DNA of 6,457 nt from an uncultured Woeseiaceae bacterium. GTDB taxonomy: Bacteria > Pseudomonadota > Gammaproteobacteria > Woeseiales > Woeseiaceae. A program made the position numbers and the translations under genes. Shown here one piece after another: positions 1 through 6,157 of this stretch (positions within the stretch are counted from its first letter, which is position 1; each line of letters starts with the position of its first letter). Location of the stretch: assembly GCA_947259435.1 (NCBI GenBank), contig CAMYMP010000017.1, forward strand, positions 1 through 6,457, in the 5' to 3' direction. The notes under the pieces were generated by a model. The model worked only from the letters and a program-made list of their open reading frames with translations. It ran no database searches and was not told the DNA's origin.

Positions 1-504
<504 letters not shown>

Positions 505-518
505 TTACACGAATAAGC

Positions 519-524
519 GGAGGA
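519..524 (+). promoter_or_regulatory. Ribosome binding site supporting the GTG start of amtB
   Basis: GGAGGA lies 7 bases before GTG 532. No in-frame ATG exists until about codon 26, which is already inside the first membrane segment, so this site fixes GTG 532 as the start. Confidence 0.75.
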
Positions 525-531
525 AATTCTC

Positions 532-1815
532 GTGGAAGACATTACGCAACTATCGGGGCAGGTCACTGAGCTGGCTTATGCCCTGGATACTTTCTACTTC
601 CTGGTTATGGGCGCGCTGGTCATGTGGATGGCCGCCGGGTTCACGATGCTGGAATCCGGCCTCGTCCGTGCCAAGAACACGGCCGAGATCCTTACCAAGA
701 ATGTCGGTCTCTACTCGATCGCCTGCATCATGTACATGTTGTGCGGTTACACGATCATGTACCCGGGCGCACATGAGGGCGGCGTGTTTCAGAGCATCCT
801 GACCCTGGGCAGCGGCTTGCTTGGTTCGAGTGACAATGCTGCTGCCGACGTTATCGCCAGTGGCGGCGACACATACTACTCAGGCTTGTCGGACTTCTTC
901 TTCCAGGTCGTGTTCGTCGCGACCGCGATGTCGATTGTCTCGGGTGCCGTAGCCGAACGTATGAAGCTCTGGTCGTTCTTCCTGTTTTCAGTGGTTCTGA
1001 CGGGCTTCATCTATCCCGTGCAGGGTTTCTGGAAATGGGGTTCAGGCTGGCTGAACGCTGGCGGCTTCCTCGACTTTGCCGGCTCCGGCGTCGTGCACAT
1101 GTGTGGCGCAGCAGCAGCTTTGGCAGGCGTCCTGTTGTTGGGTGCACGCAAAGGCAAGTACGGGCCGGGTGGCCAGATCAACGCAATCCCGGGCTGTAAC
1201 CTGCCGCTTGCGGCGCTCGGCACTTTGATCCTGTGGCTCGGTTGGTTCGGTTTCAACGGCGGTTCGGAACTCAAGGTGTCCGACGTTGGCGAAGCGAACG
1301 CCGTTGCGCTCGTGTTCGTCAACACGAATATGGCGGCCGCAGGTGGCCTCGTGTTCGCGCTGCTGCTTTCGCGGCTCTGGTTCGGCAAGGCCGATCTCAC
1401 GATGGCGCTGAACGGCGCGCTGGCCGGGCTCGTCGCAATCACGGCCGAACCGCTGACACCAGCTCCGATCGAAGCAACCTTGATTGGCGCAGTCGGTGGT
1501 ACGCTGGTCGTGGGCTCGATCGTGCTGCTCGACAAGCTCAAGATCGATGATCCGGTCGGTGCGATCTCGGTGCACGGCGTCGTGGGCATCTGGGGCCTGC
1601 TTGCGGTGTGTTTCACCAATCCGGATGCGTCGCTGAAGTGGCAGCTGATCGGCATCGTGTCGATCTTCGCCTGGGTCTTCATCACGAGCTTCATCGTCTG
1701 GTACGTGATCAAACTGATCATGGGTCTGCGCGTATCGGAACAGGATGAATACGAAGGTGTCGATCTCTCTGAGTGTGGCCTCGAGGCCTATCCGGAGTTC
1801 AAACCGGCCGATTGA
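532..1815 (+). CDS. amtB: Ammonium channel AmtB (Amt/Mep/Rh family)
   Basis: This inner-membrane channel conducts ammonium/ammonia and is gated by the GlnK encoded just upstream. The 427-residue protein shows about 11 hydrophobic segments, from roughly residue 21 to 398. Key pore features are present: the stacked Phe pair F124 and F128 (FFQVVF), the LDFAGSGVVH segment with Asp181 and pore His189, the WFGFN motif with Phe241, and the second pore histidine His348 in SVHGVVGIWG. The cytoplasmic tail keeps GLRVSEQDEYEGVDLSECGLEAY, the region involved in channel gating; the usual His of the SxHGExAY motif is Cys here. There is no cleavable signal peptide, unlike E. coli AmtB; the N-terminus starts MEDITQL with a GTG codon. 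The long loop between the second and third segments (about residues 80-120) is Gly/Ser-rich. It is very likely cotranscribed with glnK. Confidence 0.96.
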   Translation: MEDITQLSGQVTELAYALDTFYFLVMGALVMWMAAGFTMLESGLVRAKNTAEILTKNVGLYSIACIMYMLCGYTIMYPGAHEGGVFQSILTLGSGLLGSSDNAAADVIASGGDTYYSGLSDFFFQVVFVATAMSIVSGAVAERMKLWSFFLFSVVLTGFIYPVQGFWKWGSGWLNAGGFLDFAGSGVVHMCGAAAALAGVLLLGARKGKYGPGGQINAIPGCNLPLAALGTLILWLGWFGFNGGSELKVSDVGEANAVALVFVNTNMAAAGGLVFALLLSRLWFGKADLTMALNGALAGLVAITAEPLTPAPIEATLIGAVGGTLVVGSIVLLDKLKIDDPVGAISVHGVVGIWGLLAVCFTNPDASLKWQLIGIVSIFAWVFITSFIVWYVIKLIMGLRVSEQDEYEGVDLSECGLEAYPEFKPAD

Positions 1816-1825
1816 CGCGGGTTAA

Positions 1826-1860
1826 GCCTGCGGACTTGCCATAAGCGTGAGTCCGCAGGC
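1826..1860 (+). other. Stem-loop downstream of amtB without a T-tract
   Basis: A perfect 11-bp inverted repeat (GCCTGCGGACT at 1826-1836 and AGTCCGCAGGC at 1850-1860) encloses a 13-base loop, beginning 10 bases after the amtB stop. No T-run follows, so it is not a classical terminator. It could stabilise the 3' end of the glnK-amtB mRNA or pause polymerase before the true terminator 47 bases further on. The pairing is seen in the sequence; the role is inferred. Confidence 0.6.
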
Positions 1861-1907
1861 CCTCTGATACGGCCAAAACGGAAAAACCCCCCGTAAAGCA
1901 AGACCTT

Positions 1908-1933
1908 AGCGGGCCGCACGGCCCGCTTTTTTT
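1908..1933 (+). terminator. Intrinsic terminator of the glnK-amtB unit
   Basis: AGCGGGCC (1908-1915) pairs perfectly with GGCCCGCT (1920-1927) around a GCAC loop, and seven consecutive T residues (1927-1933) follow. An outer GACC (1902-1905) and GGTC (1934-1937) are also complementary and could extend the fold around the T-run. This closes the nitrogen module and separates it from the next gene. Confidence 0.9.
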
Positions 1934-1967
1934 GGTCATAAGATTGGGCGCGCGGCACGAAACCACG

Positions 1968-1983
1968 TGTGACCGTGATCACA
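1968..1983 (+). promoter_or_regulatory. CRP/Vfr/Clp-type operator, perfect TGTGA-N6-TCACA
   Basis: The bases TGTGACCGTGATCACA match both half-sites of the CRP-family consensus exactly, with the canonical 6-base spacer. The centre lies at 1975.5, in the intergenic region 68 bases before the DUF4124 start codon. A TTAAAT element at 2005-2010 would put transcription start near 2017 and the operator at about -41.5, the class II activator position. The match is read directly; binding by a CRP-like protein is inference. Confidence 0.7.
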
Positions 1984-2004
1984 ACATATTGCATCCTGGC
2001 ATGG

Positions 2005-2010
2005 TTAAAT
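2005..2010 (+). promoter_or_regulatory. Candidate -10 element of the DUF4124 promoter
   Basis: TTAAAT matches 4 of 6 positions of the sigma70 -10 consensus. There is no good -35 element 17 bases upstream, which is what a class II CRP-dependent promoter would show because the operator replaces it. An alternative is TTGCAT (1989-1994), 17 bases, TCTTAT (2012-2017), which would put the operator near -48. The choice between them is not settled by sequence. Confidence 0.4.
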
Positions 2011-2043
2011 GTCTTATTGGTGTACCCCGTAGGGAAGATTTCG

Positions 2044-2502
2044 ATGAATCGGTACTCGCTGTTAATAACTCTTGCTGCGGCCCTCATTACGAGCGGCACG
2101 GCCGTTGCGGGCGAAATCTATAAATGGATCGATGCCGACGGCAACGTGCACTACGAAGATCGCCCGATCGGCGCGGGGTCGATCGAGCTCGTCGCCATAG
2201 CCTCGAAAAAGACCGACAACTCGGCCGTGCAGGCCCGTCTGGAAGCGAAGCGCGAAGCCCGGGCGACCGCAGAACAGGTTGCGTCGGAGGCGCCACCCGA
2301 GATGAGCCGGGAAGAAATCCGCGCCGAACAAGAGAAACGCAAGGAACAATGCCAGACGTATCGTGCTCGGCTGGAGACTTTCGTGAACTCGCAGCGGCTG
2401 TATCGTGAAGACGCTTCCGGCGAGCGCGTATATCTGGAAGAAAAGGAAATCCTGGCTGCCCGCACTCGGGTCGAAGAGCAGATCAAAGAATACTGCGGCT
2501 AA
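2044..2502 (+). CDS. Secreted DUF4124 domain-containing protein
   Basis: The 152-residue product has a Sec signal peptide (Lys/Arg-poor MNRY start, hydrophobic core at residues 5-16, likely cleavage after AVA at residue 23 or just before), so it should act in the periplasm. It then has the DUF4124 signature EIYKWIDADGNVHYEDRP (about residues 24-41). A charged, Ala/Glu/Arg-rich helical middle (about 60-102) is probably coiled coil. The tail has two cysteines, Cys103 and Cys151, that could form a disulfide, with a RLYREDASGERVYLEE-type segment between them that recurs in other DUF4124 proteins as far as I recall. The molecular function of the family is unknown. The start ATG 2044 is chosen because AGGGA (2031-2035) is 8 bases upstream and the signal peptide begins there; a GTG start at 1969 would fall inside the CRP-type operator. 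It lies between a terminator and the algZ promoter, so it may be its own unit or read into algZ. Confidence 0.85.
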   Translation: MNRYSLLITLAAALITSGTAVAGEIYKWIDADGNVHYEDRPIGAGSIELVAIASKKTDNSAVQARLEAKREARATAEQVASEAPPEMSREEIRAEQEKRKEQCQTYRARLETFVNSQRLYREDASGERVYLEEKEILAARTRVEEQIKEYCG

Positions 2503-2582
2503 ATACGCCTCGCTAAAGACTGTCATCCGGTTCGTCCGCTCCGATCGCCGGGGCCGGGCCGGTCAATCGCGTTGCCACTCGG

Positions 2583-2611
2583 TTAATAAGGTGGGCTCCA
2601 ACAGGTACAAT
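2583..2611 (+). promoter_or_regulatory. Sigma70-like promoter for algZ-algR-hem cluster
   Basis: TTAATA (2583-2588, 4 of 6 consensus) and TACAAT (2606-2611, 5 of 6) are separated by exactly 17 bases. Transcription would start near 2617-2619, leaving a leader of only about 16-18 bases before ATG 2635. No intrinsic terminator is seen between the DUF4124 stop and this promoter, so read-through from upstream is also possible. Confidence 0.5.
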
Positions 2612-2634
2612 TCGCGCTCCAGCCCTATGGAGCG

Positions 2635-3702
2635 ATGCGCTTGACCGCAACCCCGGAGCCAGAGAACACGGAGTCTCAGGCCTATCTGCCCGACTTCTGC
2701 GCTACCAGTACCGTATTTATCGTCGTATTGGTTGCCGAACTGGTTGCGATTCTGCTCACGATTGCTTCCTACGACACCCCGGATCGTTTCCTGATCGAGC
2801 TGTCCAAAACCTCATTATTTGTGCTGTGGCTGGCGCTTTTGAGCAGCGCGATCATGTGTGTTTTCAGGAGCAAGCTCGAGAGTGCCGGAAAGATGCGCGC
2901 TTTCGTAATCGGCTTCGTCGTGCTGGTTGCGCTGTGCGGCGTCCTTGCGGAAATCGCCCTGCAGCTGAATCGCATATTCGGCCAGTCCGTCATCATTGAA
3001 GACTCGCACTCGCAGTTTATCCTGCGCACGCTGGGGATCAGCTCGATCGTTATCGCGCTGATGATGCGCTACCTCTATGTCTCGAGTGAGTGGCGCCGCA
3101 GCATCGTGCTCGAAGCTCAGGCGCGCATTAGTGCACTGCAGGCATTGATTCGACCGCATTTCCTGTTCAACAGCATGAATACGATCGCGTCGCTTACGCG
3201 CACCGACCCGCGGCAAGCAGAAGAAGCCGTGGAGGACTTGTCTGACCTGCTGCGCGCCAACCTCGGCCGATCCGGCGACCGCACGTCGCTCAAGGCGGAA
3301 CTGGAAGTCGCCGCCATCTACCAGCGCATCGAAAAGCTACGTCTTGGTGATCGATTGAACGTGCGCTGGAACGTTGCCGACCTGCCAATGCGTGCCCTGA
3401 TTCCGAGTCTGACGATACAGCCGCTCCTCGAAAATGCGATCTATCACGGCATCGAACTGCTGCCGGATGGCGGCGACGTAACTGTGTCCGGCAAGCGTGA
3501 TGACGGATATCTGGAAATATCGATTTCGAACCCCGTCGCTCCGGGTGAGACGCGCGCCAAAGGCGGTAACAAAATGGCGCTTTCCAATATCCGGCAGCGA
3601 TTCGAACTCGCTTATGGCAGTCGTGCGACGGTCGATGTTGTCGAAGGCCGGGACGCGTACGCCGTTCGCTTACGTTTCCCGCACGACGAGAATAAACCGT
3701 GA
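2635..3702 (+). CDS. algZ: AlgZ/FimS-type membrane sensor histidine kinase (LytS/YehU family)
   Basis: The 355-residue protein is the likely sensor partner of the AlgR-type regulator that follows with a 4-base overlap. Four hydrophobic segments (about 24-44, 57-77, 88-108, 128-147) form a membrane domain with little periplasmic sequence. The His_kinase domain has the LytS-type phospho-acceptor motif RPHFLFNSMNTI with His175. The ATPase part has an N-box LLENAIYHGI with Asn267, but the usual Asp-containing G1 box is replaced by SISNP (297-300) and the glycine-rich lid reads GGNKMALSNIRQRF (310-323). This reduced pattern fits AlgZ/FimS, known as an unorthodox kinase. ATG 2635 is the first possible start after an in-frame stop at 2587, but its GGAG (2629-2632) is only 2 bases away; TTG 2641, 8 bases from that GGAG, is an alternative and would shorten the protein by two residues. 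The gene symbol rests on synteny with algR-hemC-hemD. Confidence 0.87.
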   Translation: MRLTATPEPENTESQAYLPDFCATSTVFIVVLVAELVAILLTIASYDTPDRFLIELSKTSLFVLWLALLSSAIMCVFRSKLESAGKMRAFVIGFVVLVALCGVLAEIALQLNRIFGQSVIIEDSHSQFILRTLGISSIVIALMMRYLYVSSEWRRSIVLEAQARISALQALIRPHFLFNSMNTIASLTRTDPRQAEEAVEDLSDLLRANLGRSGDRTSLKAELEVAAIYQRIEKLRLGDRLNVRWNVADLPMRALIPSLTIQPLLENAIYHGIELLPDGGDVTVSGKRDDGYLEISISNPVAPGETRAKGGNKMALSNIRQRFELAYGSRATVDVVEGRDAYAVRLRFPHDENKP

Positions 3703-4457
3703 AAGTCCTGATCGTTGACGACGAGAAGCCCGCCCGCGATCGGCTTCGGCAGCTGATCGACGATTTCGAAATTCACGAGGTCGTCGGCGAAGCCGCTAAC
3801 GGCGAGCAAGCCATCGCGATGGCGTCGAGCCTGAACCCGGAGGTCGTCCTGCTCGACATCCGCATGCCCGGCGTCGACGGCATAGAGACCGCGCATCATC
3901 TGAATTCGATGCAACAGCCGCCGGCGATCGTATTTACTACCGCATACGATGAATACGCCATCGATGCTTTCGACGCGCAGGCGATCGGCTATGTGCTCAA
4001 GCCTATCCGTCGCGAGCGGCTCGAGCGCGCACTCAAGCACGCTTCCCGCCTGACGGGCCCGGCGCTAAAGGAGCTCGCCACTGAATCGCGGCTCGAGAGC
4101 CAGCGCAACCACGTCTGCGCGCGTGTGCAGGACGAACTACGACTGATACCCATTAGTGATATCAGCTTCTTCAGCGCAGATCAGAAATATGTTTGCGTGC
4201 ACCATGTAAATGGACAGGACCTGATCGACGATTCTCTCAAGTCACTCGAGCAGGAATTTGCCGCGAGTTTCGTGCGCATACACCGCGGCGCGCTGGTTGC
4301 CATCGACAAGATCGAAAAGCTCGAAAAAACTTCGGACGGCAAGACTTGTGTCATATTGCGCGGCGACTCGCATCCGGACAACGGTAATTCAGGCGACGAT
4401 TTGACTGTCAGCCGGCGACATCTACCAACCGTTCGCCGCCGCTTGAAAGGAAGGTAA
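3699..4457 (+). CDS. algR: AlgR-type LytTR response regulator
   Basis: This cytoplasmic transcription regulator is the expected partner of AlgZ; in Pseudomonas aeruginosa AlgR controls twitching motility, alginate and virulence genes. The 252 residues comprise a receiver domain (1-118) with acidic pair Asp7/Asp8, phospho-acceptor Asp53 in VLLDIRMPGVDG, conserved Thr80-81 and Lys101 (VLKP), and a LytTR DNA-binding domain (about 138-248) with ISARVQ-like start, FFSADQKYV, FVRIHRGALV and LTVSRRH. Compared with the AlgR sequence as I recall it, a short polar insertion (about residues 223-232, DSHPDNGNSG) precedes LTVSRRH. The start is GTG 3699, overlapping the algZ TGA as GTGA, so translation is probably coupled. 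hemC begins 6 bases downstream. Confidence 0.93.
   Translation: MKVLIVDDEKPARDRLRQLIDDFEIHEVVGEAANGEQAIAMASSLNPEVVLLDIRMPGVDGIETAHHLNSMQQPPAIVFTTAYDEYAIDAFDAQAIGYVLKPIRRERLERALKHASRLTGPALKELATESRLESQRNHVCARVQDELRLIPISDISFFSADQKYVCVHHVNGQDLIDDSLKSLEQEFAASFVRIHRGALVAIDKIEKLEKTSDGKTCVILRGDSHPDNGNSGDDLTVSRRHLPTVRRRLKGR
4448..4454 (+). promoter_or_regulatory. Ribosome binding site supporting the TTG start of hemC
   Basis: AGGAAGG lies in the last codons of algR and ends 9 bases before TTG 4464. The encoded protein from this TTG begins DIRIATRKSALALWQ, the standard N-terminus of porphobilinogen deaminase, so TTG is accepted as the start. Confidence 0.7.
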
Positions 4458-4463
4458 GCACTC

Positions 4464-5390
4464 TTGGACATTCGTATTGCAACGCGCAAGAGTGCGCTGG
4501 CGCTCTGGCAGGCGGAACACGTAGCTGAATTGCTTGCTGAGCTGCCGGAAGTGGGTTCAGTCGAACTCGTGCCGCTTTCAACGCGCGGTGACGAAATACT
4601 CGACAAGAGCCTGCAGAAGATTGGCGGCAAGGGCTTGTTCATCAAGGAACTCGAAGTCGCAATGCGAAACAGCGCGGCCGACATTGCCGTTCACTCGATG
4701 AAGGACGTGCCGGCGGAGGTTCCTGCCGGATTCTGCATCGCTGCAGTTCTGGAGCGCGCGAATGATGCTGATGCGCTCGTCGGACGAGACGGACATACGA
4801 TCGACACTTTGCCACAGGGCGCTCGCGTCGGCAGTTCCAGCCTTCGCCGTCAGGCGCAGCTGAAGCTCATGCGCCCCGACCTTTTGATCGAACCGCTGCG
4901 CGGTAACGTCAACACGCGACTGGCCAAGCTGGAGAGAGGAGACTTTGATGCGATCATCCTTGCGGCGGCAGGCCTGGAACGCCTGGGTTTGCAGCATCAC
5001 ATCAACCAGCAGTTTACGCCCGAAGAGATGCTGCCGGCCGCAGCGCAGGGCGTCATTGGTATCGAGTGTCTGGCGTCGAAGAGTGAGCTTCGCGCGATCC
5101 TCGGCAAGCTTAATCATGCGGCAACGGAACAGACGACCATCGCCGAGCGGGCCATCGCCAGGACCCTGCAGGCGAGTTGTCAGTCGCCCGTGGCGACGCA
5201 CGCCGTAATTGATAATGATTCGATGACTGTTACCGCTCTCGTTGCAATGCCCGATGGCAGCCGCTCAATTCGTGACACTGTGATTGGCGCGGCAAGTGAC
5301 GCCCAGCGTCTCGGCGAAGAACTTGCAGACCGCCTGCTCGGGAGCGGCGCTGCGGAGCTGCTCGCCGCCGCGAGTGCTACTCATGATTGA
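4464..5390 (+). CDS. hemC: Porphobilinogen deaminase (hydroxymethylbilane synthase) HemC
   Basis: HemC joins four porphobilinogen molecules into hydroxymethylbilane, the step before HemD in haem and sirohaem synthesis, in the cytoplasm. The 308-residue length is typical. Landmarks are IATRKSALALWQA (4-17), KIGGKGLFIKELE (52-64), HSMKDVP with catalytic Asp81, SSSLRRQAQL (124-133), RGNVNTRLAKL (146-156) and Cys239 in LQASCQSP, the residue that holds the dipyrromethane cofactor. Around that Cys the usual L-x-G-G-C-x-V-P pattern is relaxed: Ala-Ser replaces Gly-Gly and Ser replaces the hydrophobic residue before Pro. The start is a TTG codon, and the 3' end overlaps hemD by 8 bases. It follows algR with a 6-base gap, the arrangement known from Pseudomonas. 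Confidence 0.96.
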   Translation: MDIRIATRKSALALWQAEHVAELLAELPEVGSVELVPLSTRGDEILDKSLQKIGGKGLFIKELEVAMRNSAADIAVHSMKDVPAEVPAGFCIAAVLERANDADALVGRDGHTIDTLPQGARVGSSSLRRQAQLKLMRPDLLIEPLRGNVNTRLAKLERGDFDAIILAAAGLERLGLQHHINQQFTPEEMLPAAAQGVIGIECLASKSELRAILGKLNHAATEQTTIAERAIARTLQASCQSPVATHAVIDNDSMTVTALVAMPDGSRSIRDTVIGAASDAQRLGEELADRLLGSGAAELLAAASATHD

Positions 5391-6144
5391 CCGCGGACTC
5401 GCCGGGATCGGCGTGCTCGTCACCCGCCCACGGCATCAGGCGGCTGAACTAGTCGCAGCGATAACGGCTGCCGGCGGTGCAGCCATCCAGTTTCCGGTCA
5501 TCGAAATCATCCCTTGCGATCGGGAGGCCATCGACAAAGCTCGTGGCGCGTTACGCGATCCTGATATCGTGATATTCGTCAGCCCGAATTCTGTTCAATA
5601 TGGACTGGCATGTGCCGAGTCTGCTCGCATCGCTGTCGTCGGCCCGGCAACCGCGAAAGCGGTGGAATCTGCCGGGCAAAGCATCGATATTCGTTCGCCA
5701 TCCGGCTACGACAGTGAGCACCTGCTCGCTGAGCCCGGTCTTCAGGACGTCACCGGCAATGTCATACGCATCGTTCGCGGCACCAGCGGCCGGGAATTGC
5801 TCGCCGCCACTCTGAGAGATCGCGGCGCAATTGTCGATTACCTGCCCGTATACGAGCGACAGACTCCCGATTACCAGGCGGCCGATATCGAACATCTGGA
5901 GCAACGATGGCGCTCCGGCGCGGTCAATGTAATTACGATCATGAGCGTCGAGTCATGGCACAACCTCGTCGCTTTGTTGCCCGATTGGTGTATATCTCAG
6001 CTTGAAAATACACCACTGGTGACGCCTGCCGCTCGTGTGATAAAAGAAGCGCGTGACCGCTTTCCGGAAATCCCGGCAACGCTCGCGCGCGGACCGGGCG
6101 CAAGTGACATGGTCGACGCGATCATGACGTACACAAAGACATAA
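5383..6144 (+). CDS. hemD: Uroporphyrinogen-III synthase HemD
   Basis: HemD closes hydroxymethylbilane with inversion of ring D to give uroporphyrinogen III. The 253 residues show the two-domain pattern of this divergent family: GVLVTRPRHQAAELVAAI (10-27) with FPVIEIIP (37-44), VIFVSPNSVQYGL (63-75), IAVVGPATAKAVESAG (83-98), PSGYDSEHLL (106-115), then GRELLAATLRDRGAIVDYLPVYER (136-159, including Tyr157), VITIMSVESWHNL (183-195), PLVTPAARVIKEA (211-223) and a closing ARGPGASDMVDAI. Identity also rests on its place after hemC. ATG 5383 is chosen because homologous sequence starts there; it overlaps the hemC stop by 8 bases and has only a weak GAGT (5372-5375) upstream, so coupling to hemC translation is likely. 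A longer frame back to 5284 reads through hemC and is not used. Confidence 0.94.
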   Translation: MIDRGLAGIGVLVTRPRHQAAELVAAITAAGGAAIQFPVIEIIPCDREAIDKARGALRDPDIVIFVSPNSVQYGLACAESARIAVVGPATAKAVESAGQSIDIRSPSGYDSEHLLAEPGLQDVTGNVIRIVRGTSGRELLAATLRDRGAIVDYLPVYERQTPDYQAADIEHLEQRWRSGAVNVITIMSVESWHNLVALLPDWCISQLENTPLVTPAARVIKEARDRFPEIPATLARGPGASDMVDAIMTYTKT

Positions 6145-6157
6145 CCGGACAACCCTG

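Noticed and set aside
1011..1721. Long minus-strand open frame of 236 codons within amtB
   Set aside because: It lies wholly inside a well-supported channel gene, has no recognisable motif and reflects codon bias on the opposite strand.
1964..1969. CACGTG palindrome next to the CRP-type site
   Set aside because: A 6-base palindrome is expected by chance and has no known bacterial role in this context.
1969..2043. Longer start (GTG 1969) for the DUF4124 protein
   Set aside because: It would put 25 residues before a complete signal peptide and place coding sequence over the CRP-type operator; ATG 2044 has its own ribosome binding site.
2542..2569. GC-rich imperfect stem-loop after the DUF4124 gene
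   Set aside because: CCGG/CCGG and CGAT/ATCG can pair with an internal loop, but there is no T-tract and the GC-rich context makes such pairing likely by chance, so it is not called a terminator.
2627..2644. Five-codon frame (MERCA) as a leader peptide
   Set aside because: It has no ribosome binding site of its own and is too short to distinguish from chance; it is kept only as a comment on the algZ start.
4578..5201. Minus-strand open frame of 207 codons within hemC
   Set aside because: It is a shadow of the conserved hemC frame; its translation is Arg/Gln-rich without any family signature.
5284..5382. Upstream extension of hemD
   Set aside because: The extra 33 residues overlap hemC coding sequence and do not resemble HemD, whose N-terminus begins at the ATG at 5383.
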